A stretch of DNA of 64,000 bases, taken from JAIEPM01 sp964546815 (GTDB lineage Bacteria > Cyanobacteriota > Vampirovibrionia > Obscuribacterales > Obscuribacteraceae). Shown one piece after another: positions 1 to 8,865 of this stretch. Below the pieces are notes generated by a model. The model had not been told where the DNA came from. It ran no database searches and worked only from the letters and a program-made list of their open reading frames with translations. Within the stretch, counting starts at the first letter, position 1, and the number at the start of each line of letters is the position of its first letter. The position numbers were made by a program, and so were the translations under genes. The stretch lies in NCBI GenBank assembly GCA_964546815.1, contig CAZJLR010000017.1:1-64000 (forward strand). The letters run 5' to 3'.

Positions 1-34
1 CCGACACGATCCTTGGCAGCTTGGTTCTCCGACA

Positions 35-66
35 GACTCTGGAAGCCTGCGCCCCAGGGCTGTCGC
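35..66. repeat. Dispersed palindromic repeat, partial copy
   Basis: The stretch CTGGAAGCCTGCGCCCCAGGGCT matches elements near 13.04-13.11 kb and at 62598-62630, apart from one missing C in the C run. It lies just downstream of the candidate selenoprotein gene. It looks like a short REP-type intergenic element. Confidence 0.6.
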
Positions 67-82
67 TTTTTAAGTATTCATT

Positions 83-1144
83 TCATTGGTCGAATTGATC
101 GGGGCGGGCACCCATGCCAGGTCCGCCCATGCCGGGACCACCCATGCCGGGACCACGCATACCAGGTCCACGCATACCAGGTCCACCCATACCGGGACCA
201 CCCATCTGCCTTGCGCGAAGTTCGCCGCGGTCGGTGACAGGGGTCGCGGTTTTCCATTGCAAACCTTGCTGGCGGCCGAGGCGAATATGCTCGCGGTGGT
301 CTAGTTGCCAGGGACGATATGAATTAATTGTCTGCTTCATCGCCGAACTCAATTCTAGCGAACTGGCATTGGGCCCAAGTTGAGCCACCACAGTAGCTTC
401 TGTGCCGAATTCGTTTGGCGTCAAAAATAAATAGCCTTTTGACAAAGACGCACCATAGACCGAATTCAATTCTCGCTTGCTTCCATCGGTGTATATTAAT
501 TTGCCGACGAATTCTTTACTCCATGCCAATGGAGCCAAATTGTTCTCCATAATTTTGCGGTCTCTTTCAGTATCGCCAACAACAATTGCCAGGGGACGCT
601 TGTCGCAAGCGGCGACATTCAGTCCAAGGCGAACAGTGTTTACAACTGGAAGTGTTTTTTGCTCATCTCTGCCGCGATAGTCTCTGGCTAAATCTTCCAT
701 TGTAGACGCCATATCATGGGCATCTCGAAACATAAAGTCAGGGCTTCTGGCTCCTCTGGTTAATTGCCGCCCGTAGGGATCAAGGAAAGTGAAAAGTGTA
801 TTTTCAAGATCTGCTCCTGGTCTCCAAAATGCTTTAAGAACGCCCAGTTCGTCGGCGCTTTCGTATGACATCATGCGAACGCAAACAAATTTTCTGGAGG
901 CTGCAATTACTTCTGTTTGGGACAGGAACCTCCTGTCCATCTCTTGTTTGCCCGGTCACCAGACGCCGGGGACACCTCCGCAGCTTGGTGCGGCTGCAAC
1001 AAGCATGATTGGCTTGTTGCTTTCGCGAGCTTCTTTTATTGCTTGCTCCCAGGTGGCCATCCATCCGATGCCGTCGTCTGCAGCAAATGAAGTTTGAGCC
1101 ATGGTCAAGACAGCAAATAGCGCCAGAAAAATGCGCAATCTCAT
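83..1144 (-). CDS. Candidate selenoprotein: exported thioredoxin-like protein with in-frame TGA (Sec63) and MGGPG tail
   Basis: Two open segments (1144-959 and 955-83) lie in the same frame, separated only by TGA at 956-958. The start ATG at 1144 follows a GGAGG site 7 nt upstream and opens a signal peptide (MRLRIFLALFAVLTMAQTSFA). A thioredoxin-like beginning follows: a helix (TWEQAIKEARESNKP), a strand (IMLVAAA), then Cys55 and the TGA at residue 63 (CGGVPGVW-TGA-PGKQEM). The sequence after the TGA keeps the fold pattern (FLSQTEVIAASRKFVCVRM). If TGA is read through, the product has 353 residues. A perfect 7-bp hairpin begins 17 nt after the TGA. The C-terminus carries about six GGPGM units. 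A degraded pseudogene or a sequencing error is possible but would not explain the hairpin. The exact redox role is unknown. Confidence 0.72.
111..200 (-). repeat. 15-bp tandem repeat encoding GGPGM units
   Basis: Six 15-bp units (variants of CCCATGCCGGGACCA on the plus strand) lie inside the 3' end of the candidate selenoprotein gene. They encode a Met/Gly/Pro/Arg-rich tail, probably flexible and possibly metal- or surface-binding. The units differ at a few bases, so the array is not freshly amplified. Confidence 0.85.
920..938 (-). promoter_or_regulatory. Candidate bacterial SECIS hairpin 1
   Basis: On the minus strand GGACAGG and CCTGTCC form a perfect 7-bp stem around the loop AGGTT. Seventeen nt separate the TGA (956-958) from the stem and 24 nt separate it from the loop. 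Known bacterial SECIS elements sit just after the UGA, with an apical loop about 16-37 nt away and a G in the first two loop positions; this hairpin meets both. The E. coli fdhF loop is AGGUCU, which is similar. Confidence 0.65.
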
Positions 1145-1322
1145 TTTTTTGCCTCCATTGTGAAAGTGGCGACTTCTTCGCCACCCATGAATTAGACTAG
1201 ACCCCTTAAGTGAATCGCTCGTGAAGTCAAGCATTCCGCCATGTAGCTCGAGTCTTAACAGAGATGTACTGAGCGATTTTCTATGGGAAAATGGATTTAA
1301 GGTAAATCGGAGGTCGATTCAG

Positions 1323-2213
1323 GTGGGCGAGAATGCTTGGTCTGATTCATTGGATAAAGCAACGCTGCTTAGCGAATTGGCAAGAACTTGCTGGGCTGAG
1401 TGCGATTACGAGAAGGCTAACGACTATTTACTACAGGCATTGAAAATCCTGGAGGCAGAGTTTGGCCCAGACCATATTCCGCTGGTTCGAGTGCTTCATA
1501 GCCTTGGACTTTTGGCGCGGGTGCGCATCAAGTACAACGAGTCCGAAAGATATTATTTGCGGGCTCTGAAAATTTGCGAGAAGCTTCTCGGCGAGGAATC
1601 ACAGGGAACAGCAACCAGACTCAACTATCTTGCAGGTCTTTATAACGCTCAGGGCGAATATCAAAAAGCTGAAGAACTTGCAAAACGATCGCTGGCAATT
1701 TCACGAAAAAACCTTGGCTCTGAAAATCAACTGGTTGCATTGATGCTCATGGCATTGGCAATCTTGTGCAAGCGCCAGGGCAAAGAGGCTGAAGCCAAAG
1801 CATATCGTGCCGAAATGAAAGAAATACAAACTGCTTTAGAGCGCGGAGCTGACGATGTAAAAACAGCACTGAGCAAATTGGCTGATTTTTTCTATGGACA
1901 GGGAAGGCTAGACGACGCAGACCTGGTTTTTCGTTATGGGCTTATTCTTGGGGAAGAACAGGAATTTCCGCAGCATCCGTTTGTGGCCGAATCGTTGCTC
2001 GGTCTGGCTCGACTTTATGCAGATTATGAATCCTGGACAGAATCAGCACTCTTGTACAAACGAGCGATTGAGTGCTGGGAGAAGATGAAAATGAAAAACA
2101 GCCCGGAAATTGGAGCCGCGTTTAAGGAATGCGCCGCTGTGCTCAAACGCTTAAATAGGAATGAGGAGTCTGCCCAAATGGAACAGAAAGCAGCGCTCTT
2201 TGCAGAAAAATGA
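1323..2213 (+). CDS. TPR (kinesin-light-chain-like) repeat protein
   Basis: The protein is built of helical tetratricopeptide repeats, for example ECDYEKANDYLLQALKILEA, then YNESERYYLRALKICEKLL, GEYQKAEELAKRSLAIS and GRLDDADLVFRYGLIL, a protein-protein interaction scaffold. I chose GTG 1323 because GGAGGT lies 8 nt upstream; the frame stays open to GTG 1221. No signal peptide is seen, so it is probably cytoplasmic. Its stop overlaps the next start (ATGA), implying translational coupling with the pentapeptide-repeat gene. The partner is unknown. Confidence 0.8.
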   Translation: MGENAWSDSLDKATLLSELARTCWAECDYEKANDYLLQALKILEAEFGPDHIPLVRVLHSLGLLARVRIKYNESERYYLRALKICEKLLGEESQGTATRLNYLAGLYNAQGEYQKAEELAKRSLAISRKNLGSENQLVALMLMALAILCKRQGKEAEAKAYRAEMKEIQTALERGADDVKTALSKLADFFYGQGRLDDADLVFRYGLILGEEQEFPQHPFVAESLLGLARLYADYESWTESALLYKRAIECWEKMKMKNSPEIGAAFKECAAVLKRLNRNEESAQMEQKAALFAEK

Positions 2214-2863
2214 GCAAATCAATTCCCAAAGCACCGGTTTTGCCTCTATCGCTTCTTGAATCAGAAGAATTAGAGCTTTGCGACGAGCAAGACTGCTCGT
2301 CATTTTCGATTTCAAAATGCGATTTAAGCAACCAGCAAGGCCGCCTGGTCAGACTTGAAGCTGGTGTATTCAGCTCGGTTCGCCTGGCGGCTTGCCAGCT
2401 AGAACGCCCTAGAATGAATGACCTGCGTTTTGAAAAATGCGACCTCTCGAATACGGCATTTTTCAACGCCAAACTAACAAGAATTGAGCTTCTTGACTCA
2501 AAACTCACTGGATTTAAGCTGTTGGACTCAAATTGCAGCAGCGTGCTTTTCGAAAATTGCGTTGGAAAGCTGGTGCAATTTAACGGCTCTAAATTCAAAA
2601 GCGCGGTGTTCAGGAAGTGCCAGCTTAAAGGTGCCGATTTCCGCTTTTGCGACCTGTCCGAGGTTGAATTTCAAGACTGCGATTTAGAAGAGGCCGAGTT
2701 TTACGGGGCAAATCTTTCAGATACAGACTTTCGCGGCTCAAAGCTTAACGGCCTCAAAGCGCACCCCCAAGACCTGAATAAAGCCATTATCGACTCTCAA
2801 CAGGCATTAGAACTCTCAAAGGAGCTAGCCTCTCTTCTGGGAATTGTGGTCAAAGAAGCTTAA
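2210..2863 (+). CDS. Pentapeptide-repeat protein
   Basis: The 217-residue protein has degenerate five-residue periodicity (LRFEKCDLSNTAFFNAKL, then LKGADFRFCDLSEVEF, DLEEAEFYGANLSDTDFRG). This is typical of the right-handed beta-helix of pentapeptide-repeat proteins, here unusually rich in Cys at the repeat turns. There is no signal peptide. The start overlaps the stop of the TPR gene by 4 nt, so the two are probably made together and may interact. Family members bind proteins or DNA gyrase; nothing here identifies the target. Confidence 0.8.
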   Translation: MSKSIPKAPVLPLSLLESEELELCDEQDCSSFSISKCDLSNQQGRLVRLEAGVFSSVRLAACQLERPRMNDLRFEKCDLSNTAFFNAKLTRIELLDSKLTGFKLLDSNCSSVLFENCVGKLVQFNGSKFKSAVFRKCQLKGADFRFCDLSEVEFQDCDLEEAEFYGANLSDTDFRGSKLNGLKAHPQDLNKAIIDSQQALELSKELASLLGIVVKEA

Positions 2864-2973
2864 ATCCGGACATTATTGTTTCGAATTGAAAACTGCCCCG
2901 CACTATTCCAATTCTCTTGTTGGAATACAGTCAGGCATTATGTTGGTATGTCAGGCGACAGGCGGGTGTACTC

Positions 2974-3702
2974 ATGGTAACTAACGAACTAAATTTCACA
3001 CCAGACGTTTTCGGAAACTGGGGCAGTTGGGACCTTTCCGAAGATTGGCAAATGCTTCGCCAGAAGGTTAATGATGCCAGACGCATCAGCCGGGATGAAG
3101 CCCAGGAAAAGTCTGCTGAAATCGCCTCAGACTTCATAACAGATGAACTGGTTGTGAATACCCTTCGCTCGACAGAACGCCCAGAGGCAATTTACTGGCT
3201 CCTTCGTTATTACATGGAATCAAACGCGAAGTTTCCTCTAATCAAAACAAACCGTGGCAAGTCCATCTATATAGAGTTTGATCGCTTGGAAGAAATGATC
3301 ACTCTTTATATTGGATCATCAGATGATGTCGTTTGCGTCGGTTCGGAAGACGGTCGCAAGATTTATGCAATGGACGTCCAGGAAAAATACGACTTTCTCT
3401 GGTATGCGTCACTTGGAGTTGTGCTTAAGCGTCATATGAGCGCCGGCTTCATTATTGAACAAGCCCAAAGCGAATCTGGAACTGCCGGTCCACACGTACC
3501 AACTTTGTTTTTCACAACCGGCACAGATGAAGAGAGTTCTGTTTGCGCACTGAGAACTAACAACTGGTTCGAAGTCAACGAAGGCAGTAATGACAAAAAT
3601 GCAAGCACTGACGAACAGAAAAATAACGTCGTGTCTGTGTTCAGTTTTCGCAACATCAACAAATCCGAAAAGCAATCAATCTTCAATAGAAGCGCAGGCT
3701 AA
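2974..3702 (+). CDS. Hypothetical protein
   Basis: A soluble protein of about 242 residues that I do not recognise. It opens with FGNWGSWDLSEDWQ, has a helical N-terminal half and a beta-rich middle (IYIEFDRLEEMITLYIG, DVVCVGSEDGRKIYAM), and ends in a polar tail. ATG 2974 is preferred over the TTG at 2917, though neither has a strong ribosome site. It follows the pentapeptide-repeat gene by about 110 bp on the same strand. Confidence 0.6.
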   Translation: MVTNELNFTPDVFGNWGSWDLSEDWQMLRQKVNDARRISRDEAQEKSAEIASDFITDELVVNTLRSTERPEAIYWLLRYYMESNAKFPLIKTNRGKSIYIEFDRLEEMITLYIGSSDDVVCVGSEDGRKIYAMDVQEKYDFLWYASLGVVLKRHMSAGFIIEQAQSESGTAGPHVPTLFFTTGTDEESSVCALRTNNWFEVNEGSNDKNASTDEQKNNVVSVFSFRNINKSEKQSIFNRSAG

Positions 3703-3738
3703 CTGATTTCGCCGTCTATTAGCGATTTAGTGTAGGAC

Positions 3739-4185
3739 TTATTTGCGCTCAGCAAGGCAGAGTTGAAACTCTTTGTCGAGAGCCTCTAAGTCGCCCAGCA
3801 ATTCTTGATTGTCTAGAAGTTTTGAGCAGTAGTCATATTCAAAATACTGCTCGAGAAAATTGGCGTTGTATTTCTGGATTTTCAGGAGATCATTTACACA
3901 ACTGGCAACATTCTCATTCACAGTTCGCAACCTTTCTATAAGAGGCTTACTGGGCTCTTCAAATTCACGTTCATTTGACATGTGCAAATGGATTGATTTG
4001 ATAATGCAGGAGTAAGCACAGCAGAGCTTGTGAAAGTATTTGGCGATGGCACGCTCTTCAAGAGTGCTTCTTTTTTGGCTCAGCAAAATTACAGATTCAT
4101 CGATCAAGCCTAAATTGCTTGTGGCGAATTGCACTTGCAATAGCGCTAAATGTGCGATTCCTAGCTTTGATTCTTCTGCTTGCAT
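3739..4185 (-). CDS. Hypothetical helical protein
   Basis: A 148-residue, almost entirely alpha-helical protein with several Cys (LCCAYSC, VASCVND, YDYCSKLL). There is no signal peptide or membrane segment. It converges with the gene ending at 3702. I do not recognise the family. Base composition matches its neighbours. Confidence 0.55.
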   Translation of the reverse strand: MQAEESKLGIAHLALLQVQFATSNLGLIDESVILLSQKRSTLEERAIAKYFHKLCCAYSCIIKSIHLHMSNEREFEEPSKPLIERLRTVNENVASCVNDLLKIQKYNANFLEQYFEYDYCSKLLDNQELLGDLEALDKEFQLCLAERK

Positions 4186-4514
4186 AGCTATTCCTGATTA
4201 AAAATCATCCAAAAACGTTATAAGGTCAGTTAATTGTATTTGATTACTAAGTTCTGCGCATCCTCTGAGACTGTTTTCAGGTGCCGTAGCATCATTTTCT
4301 GCATAGACATCGTTTTCGTTCAAAGAAAGGGCGTATGTCGCCTTCTAATTTGATATTTCACTGCAGCGCTTTGATACGGGTGACATATATCCTCAACTAA
4401 CTACAACGGATAGCAATTAGTAAATCTCTGAATAGCACAGCAGGCCAGATAAAAATAAACCGCCGGATAACGTGTCCGGCGGTTTATTTAGTGACTCTTG
4501 CTATGCGGCCAGTC
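4186..4514. other. Intergenic region ending in a terminator
   Basis: No gene is seen in this stretch of about 330 bases. It probably holds the promoter of the minus-strand gene ending at 3739 and, at 4457-4485, the terminator of the regulator gene at 4515-4721. Confidence 0.6.
4457..4485 (-). terminator. Rho-independent terminator
   Basis: AAACCGCCGGA and TCCGGCGGTTT form a perfect 11-bp stem with a 7-nt loop. On the minus strand it is followed by GTTTATTTTT. It sits 30 bp after the stop of the ribbon-helix-helix gene. Confidence 0.85.
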
Positions 4515-4721
4515 TTAAGAGACTGAGCTCGGAACTGATTGAGGCGTTTCGATGGTGCTGACGGTCATGTGTGATTGTGTTTGACTACGTCTAAAATTAT
4601 CAAGATAACGGCGAAGCGCTTCGCGTATCAAATCTGAGCGTGTACGGTGTTCGCATTGAGCAATGTAATCTACTTGCTCCAACATCGCAGGTGGCAGTGC
4701 AATGAGTACTTTCTTTGGCAT
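4515..4721 (-). CDS. Ribbon-helix-helix (CopG/Arc-type) DNA-binding protein
   Basis: A 68-residue protein with a short strand (KVLIALPPAMLEQVD) and two helices (IAQCEHRTRSDLIREALRRYL), the ribbon-helix-helix fold of small repressors and antitoxins. The start at 4721 matches the beginning of the fold; GGGGGA lies upstream. The frame is open to 4880, but that part looks non-coding. There is no toxin gene beside it, so a stand-alone regulator is more likely than a toxin-antitoxin pair. It has its own strong terminator. Confidence 0.75.
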   Translation of the reverse strand: MPKKVLIALPPAMLEQVDYIAQCEHRTRSDLIREALRRYLDNFRRSQTQSHMTVSTIETPQSVPSSVS

Positions 4722-5187
4722 TCTAACGTTTCCCCCGCAGGAACCAGCACAACTTTTTTGGACCCCACTTCTGAAGAAGTCCGGGAAGCTGTCTTGACTA
4801 TAAACCCCTAACATGATCGCTTGCGGCTGCTTTTTTGTAATTCGCCATCGCGATCCAACACAATGTAATTTACACATCAAAATGAATAACGTAAAGGGTT
4901 GAAACCCGCATAAAATGCCAATCCTCGATTTCTGACATAAAAGGTTTTTTCAAAAGGCTGAAAGCCAGTCAGCACAAGGCCCCGTCTTCCGGCAGCACCC
5001 AATACATGTATGGGACTATCATCCTCAGACATATACTTCGATGTCTGAGATATACGCGAAAAGTTTTTCGAAAAACTAGCATTCAAATCAAATTCGTGCA
5101 TATAATTCGCCTGACCCCACCGCCGGTGGCAAGTCGCACCATATACGGTAGCGCACCATCAGGCATCTAGAAAGGCACATTAGGCAT
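4722..5187. other. Intergenic region between divergent genes
   Basis: The stretch separates the ribbon-helix-helix gene from the exonuclease gene and should hold both promoters. A 74-codon minus-strand frame (4877-5101) exists but shows no recognisable fold, signal peptide or good ribosome site, so I do not call it. Confidence 0.5.
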
Positions 5188-5955
5188 ATGATTCTGGCAA
5201 CCTGGAACGTAAATTCAATCAACAAGCGCCTTCCACAGCTGCTGGAATGGTTGGATCGAGTTAAGCCAAATGTAGTTTGCCTGCAAGAAACAAAAGTCGT
5301 AGATGAGAAATTTCCTGCACAAGAAATTGAAGCGCTTGGATATTTTTTGGAGTTTTACGGCGAGAAGGCCTACAACGGAGTAGCAATCCTCTCAGACAAG
5401 CCTCTGACGGACGTAGAGCGAGGCATGCACAGAGAGGTGGGTGCCGGATCAAAAAGAATAATAGCGGGCAATTACGGGGACACTCGCATTGTCGATGTGT
5501 ATATTCCCAATGGAGGCGAAGTGGGTTCTGAAAAGTACGCCTACAAGCTTGCCTGGATAGAAGCACTAAAAGAACATCTGTCAAGAAAAAACAGTCCAGA
5601 TCAGAAACTTGTCGTAACAGGCGACTTCAACGTGGCACCACTGGACATTGACGTTTACGATCCCAAGGCAGTCGCCGGCGGTATCTTGGTAAGTGCACAA
5701 GAGCGTCAAGCACTAGAAGACTTAAAAGAATGGGGATTCGTTGACGTTTTCAGAAAGTTGCATAGTCAAGGCGGTCTCTACTCCTGGTGGGATTACCGCA
5801 TGAACGCTTTCAGAAGGAATCTTGGATTCAGAATAGATCACATCTGGGCTACGCAATCTTTAGCGGATACAGCCACATCTATTTACATTGACAAGGAACC
5901 TCGCAAGCAGGAACAGCCTTCAGACCACGCCCCCGTGATAGCGGAATTCGCGTGA
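5188..5955 (+). CDS. xth: Exodeoxyribonuclease III
   Basis: This is the DNA-repair 3'-5' exonuclease and AP endonuclease of base-excision repair. The 255 residues cover the whole endonuclease/exonuclease/phosphatase fold and match the family length. Visible catalytic elements are WNVN (6-9), metal-binding Glu34 in LQETK, Asp146 and Asn148 in GDFNVAP, and the Asp246-His247 pair in SDHAPV. The ATG at 5188 is followed at once by the first strand (ILATWNVNS), so the start is secure. It appears monocistronic. Confidence 0.95.
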   Translation: MILATWNVNSINKRLPQLLEWLDRVKPNVVCLQETKVVDEKFPAQEIEALGYFLEFYGEKAYNGVAILSDKPLTDVERGMHREVGAGSKRIIAGNYGDTRIVDVYIPNGGEVGSEKYAYKLAWIEALKEHLSRKNSPDQKLVVTGDFNVAPLDIDVYDPKAVAGGILVSAQERQALEDLKEWGFVDVFRKLHSQGGLYSWWDYRMNAFRRNLGFRIDHIWATQSLADTATSIYIDKEPRKQEQPSDHAPVIAEFA

Positions 5956-6163
5956 AAGCTGAAAAAATTCTGTCTATCGAATAAGTTTACAAAGCAACCT
6001 TTTTTCTGTTTTTACATTTTATTGACGCAGCTCGTTTTTATTCAGAAAAGCGGAGCTTCCAGCGAAAGTGCTAGCACTGCTGCATTTGCAGCTAATTAAG
6101 CCAGACTTCAGCGCCTTTAACAAACAGACAAAGCACTGCGTTTAGGGACGAGAGAGAATTACA

Positions 6164-6499
6164 GTGGTACTACAGGTGCCACCAGTCCCTCGTATGTTTT
6201 ACCAGCTCACCATTGGGAGACTTTTGTATATTTATCAAGCTATATTGCGGCAATATTTCAATAAAAACTACGATAGAAAAGGATCTTTCCATCTATATAT
6301 AAGGGCTTTGATGAAATACGCGCAGCGAAAAACTCTCTCAGTAGGATCAACATCAAGCACTGTTAAAAACAACAGTACATATATAGGAATAAAGAAGGCA
6401 CCACTTGGGGTATCACTTAGAATCCTCGCCAGGTATATACGAGAGGATCCCCATAACTATGCGACGATAGGTGCCTATATTGCCCAACAACGCGAATAA
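6164..6499 (+). CDS. Doubtful hypothetical ORF
   Basis: A 111-codon frame starting at GTG without a clear ribosome site. The predicted product is basic and rich in Tyr and Ile, with no recognised domain. Its codon use is AT-richer than its neighbours. It could be a small transferred or decaying gene, or chance. Confidence 0.22.
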   Translation: MVLQVPPVPRMFYQLTIGRLLYIYQAILRQYFNKNYDRKGSFHLYIRALMKYAQRKTLSVGSTSSTVKNNSTYIGIKKAPLGVSLRILARYIREDPHNYATIGAYIAQQRE

Positions 6500-6854
6500 T
6501 GGATAGACGCATAGTCAACACCCCTTCCACGTAAAACATTGCTTCACAGAAGCGTAATTCGCGAATTTGAGCATGTTATTTCAAACCAATTCAGGAAGAT
6601 CTTTTTTGCAATCGCAAAATACGAAAAAGTTTTCTACAGATCACAACTAGCCAGCACTAACTTGCACTAGCTTTTCCCGGAGAATGAATTCCACGCGAGC
6701 AAGTCGTGGAGAGCTTCTAGAGATTTTGCGCAAAACGATCATTTTGACGACTTAGCAATTGGCTGAAGAGGAGTTCAGGAATTCGTTTGGATTTGGCGAC
6801 CTAAAAGACAGGCGCTATTTAGGAACACGCTGCAGCCTGCGTCGCCAGGGCTGC

Positions 6855-6903
6855 TATATAAAAGGAAAGGAAGGCTTTCTGGTGCCTTCCTTTCCTTTAT
6901 ATA
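6855..6903 (-). terminator. Long hairpin, probable terminator of the acyl-CoA dehydrogenase gene
   Basis: TATATAAAAGGAAAGGAAGGC pairs with its complement across an 8-nt loop (about 20 bp, one bulged A). It lies about 50 bp beyond the stop at 6955. Confidence 0.6.
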
Positions 6904-6954
6904 GAAGTAGATTCTTACTGAAATTCGATTCACCATTACTGGCGAATGCAGTTC

Positions 6955-8865
6955 TTAGTCATAACGGAATAGAAGATCGGCTTGCCTGATGTTGGCAAGA
7001 CTGCTCATGCCGCCTTCCAAGATTTTTTCAGCGAGCTTCCGGCAGTCTTTGAAATATTGATCTGAAGGACGCTCACCATTCAACTTGCGGGTCAAGTCTT
7101 GGCAAAGTATGTCGGCAGCACCAAGCATGACTTCATCGTTGAGATCTTGAGCATAGAGCGCAGTAACAATCATCGTAATCAGGTCTTGAATGCGTTGCGA
7201 CATGTCAGCGATGCGGCATTGACGGTCTGCCAGTCTCAATTGATGGCTGACCATTGCCTGGCTCAGTTCTAATGGTGAATTGCTCAATTCGTGAAGAGCA
7301 AACTCAATGTGAGCGCGCATCTTTTCATGAACTTTGAAGCCAGCCGGAATTTTGTGCGGTCCAGAGAACTCTTTACCTATTCTCCACATGGCATAAGGAA
7401 TTAGCTCATTGCGCAATGCAAACGCGTGTGCCGGATTCATTGGATTGAAACTCTTGATCTTCTCGCGCTCAAGAGCCTTGCCAACCGGTTCGAAGAACTG
7501 GCTGCCGTGATTTTTTGCCAGCGACTTGAAGAATGCCATTCCTAGCATTTCGCCCTCGCCTTCGTAAATACATGGTGCCAAAAACTCGTGCACGTTGTCG
7601 CCAAACATATGACCATGGAGGAAAGAACGTCCTCCGTGTGTCTTCATGAAATACTCAATAGCAACTTCTTTTTGCGCTTCGCTGCCGAATATTTTGGCAA
7701 TGATGCACTCTAATTCGCCTCTGTAGCCGAGGTCTAACAAGTAAGAACCCCAGTTAACCAGCGCATCAGCACCGACAATGAGAGCCGCTGTGCGAGCAAT
7801 TCTTCGCTTGACGAGTTCGCGAGTGTCAATGGTTTGACCATAGGTTTTTCTGTAACGTGCCCACGGCAGCATGTTAGCGAGCATAAGTCGCATGCTTCCA
7901 GAAGCAGTTGCGCATAAGGCGAGTCTTCCAAGGTTCAAGCCGTGATAAGCAACAGTGAGTCCGTCGCCGACTTTGGGCTTGAGCAAATTCTCTTTGGGAA
8001 CTTTGAAATTCTTGAAGATAAGTCCGTTGTTGAAGGCGTGCTTCAAAGCATAAATGCCATAGTGCACGATTTTGAATGATTCGTTTTCTTCTGGTGGCAG
8101 CTCTGCAATTAAAGCGGCCGGCTTTCCGTCGATTAAGCAAACCAGACCAACTGTTCTTCCGGGAATAGCATTGGTGATAAAGAGCTTTTCGCCGTTAACA
8201 ATGTAGTGATCGCCTTGCAAAACTGCAGTTGTCTTCAAAGCTGTAAGGTCTGAACCAGCGCCTGGTTCTGTCAATGCAAACCCGGACAATTGCTGACCCG
8301 ATGCCAACTTTGGCAAATAAGTTTTCTTTTGCTCTTCGCTGCCGAATGATGAAACAGGGTCAACTGCACCGATGCAGCCGTGAACAGAAGCCAGACCAGC
8401 AGTGGTTGGATCAATCATAGCCACACGAGTCAGGAAGTTCATAAAATGCTGAATCGAAGCACCCTGTCCGCCATATTTCGGGTCGATCAACATTCCCCAA
8501 TAACCGGCTTTTGCCAGGTCGGACAAATGATCGTTGCTCACCTTGCCGTCTGCACCATATATTGTGCCTTTGTCGACATGATTGCGAATTGACTGCAAGC
8601 ATTTTTCCATTGCAGGCAAGCACGCAGCATCTTTGCTAAGTGGTTTGCAAGCGAATTGAGACAATGGCACTTCATCGTCCCAAACAGCTTTGTGAATTGG
8701 GCTGTTGGATGTTTTGTATTGCGGGGCAAAAAGAGACTCAACCTGGTCGTCTGCTTTGTCCATCGCACCGGTGCGTTTTGCTTCTTCTTCTGATTTGCCG
8801 CCCATTCTCATGGCCGATTCGGCAAAACTCACTTCCCGTTCTTTGTCATTTTGAGTACTAGTCAT
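6955..8865 (-). CDS. Acyl-CoA dehydrogenase, long form
   Basis: A flavoprotein catalysing the first, alpha-beta dehydrogenation step of fatty acyl-CoA oxidation. The 636 residues include the standard three-domain fold, with the signature FALTEPGAGSD, a substrate/FAD region (NGEKLFITNA), KTHGGRSFLHGH and the YEGEGEM motif, where the family usually places its catalytic Glu. A C-terminal helical extension of about 150 residues resembles very-long-chain enzymes. An N-terminal extension of about 75 residues is unusual and has no transit signal. No other beta-oxidation gene is adjacent. Confidence 0.9.
   Translation of the reverse strand: MTSTQNDKEREVSFAESAMRMGGKSEEEAKRTGAMDKADDQVESLFAPQYKTSNSPIHKAVWDDEVPLSQFACKPLSKDAACLPAMEKCLQSIRNHVDKGTIYGADGKVSNDHLSDLAKAGYWGMLIDPKYGGQGASIQHFMNFLTRVAMIDPTTAGLASVHGCIGAVDPVSSFGSEEQKKTYLPKLASGQQLSGFALTEPGAGSDLTALKTTAVLQGDHYIVNGEKLFITNAIPGRTVGLVCLIDGKPAALIAELPPEENESFKIVHYGIYALKHAFNNGLIFKNFKVPKENLLKPKVGDGLTVAYHGLNLGRLALCATASGSMRLMLANMLPWARYRKTYGQTIDTRELVKRRIARTAALIVGADALVNWGSYLLDLGYRGELECIIAKIFGSEAQKEVAIEYFMKTHGGRSFLHGHMFGDNVHEFLAPCIYEGEGEMLGMAFFKSLAKNHGSQFFEPVGKALEREKIKSFNPMNPAHAFALRNELIPYAMWRIGKEFSGPHKIPAGFKVHEKMRAHIEFALHELSNSPLELSQAMVSHQLRLADRQCRIADMSQRIQDLITMIVTALYAQDLNDEVMLGAADILCQDLTRKLNGERPSDQYFKDCRKLAEKILEGGMSSLANIRQADLLFRYD

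Larger units (their letters stand above)
5956..6954. other. Gene-poor, AT-rich 1-kb stretch
   Basis: No confident gene. Two weak frames exist: 6164-6499 plus (GTG start, 111 codons, basic) and 6759-6989 plus (TTG start, which runs through a hairpin and into the neighbouring gene). No tRNA or known RNA was recognised. A long hairpin lies at 6855-6903. The region may be a decayed gene or regulatory DNA. Confidence 0.5.

Noticed and set aside
111..200. CRISPR array
   Set aside because: Units are 15 bp with no spacers and encode a GGPGM protein tail.
83..940. Separate 285-residue gene starting at ATG 940
   Set aside because: It lacks a signal peptide and a ribosome site. Its start lies next to the SECIS-like stem. 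The upstream part continues in the same frame across one TGA.
4877..5101. 74-codon minus-strand ORF
   Set aside because: No recognisable domain, no good ribosome site, and it lies between two divergent promoters.
6759..6989. 76-codon plus-strand ORF with TTG start
   Set aside because: It runs through a terminator-like hairpin and into the end of the acyl-CoA dehydrogenase gene.
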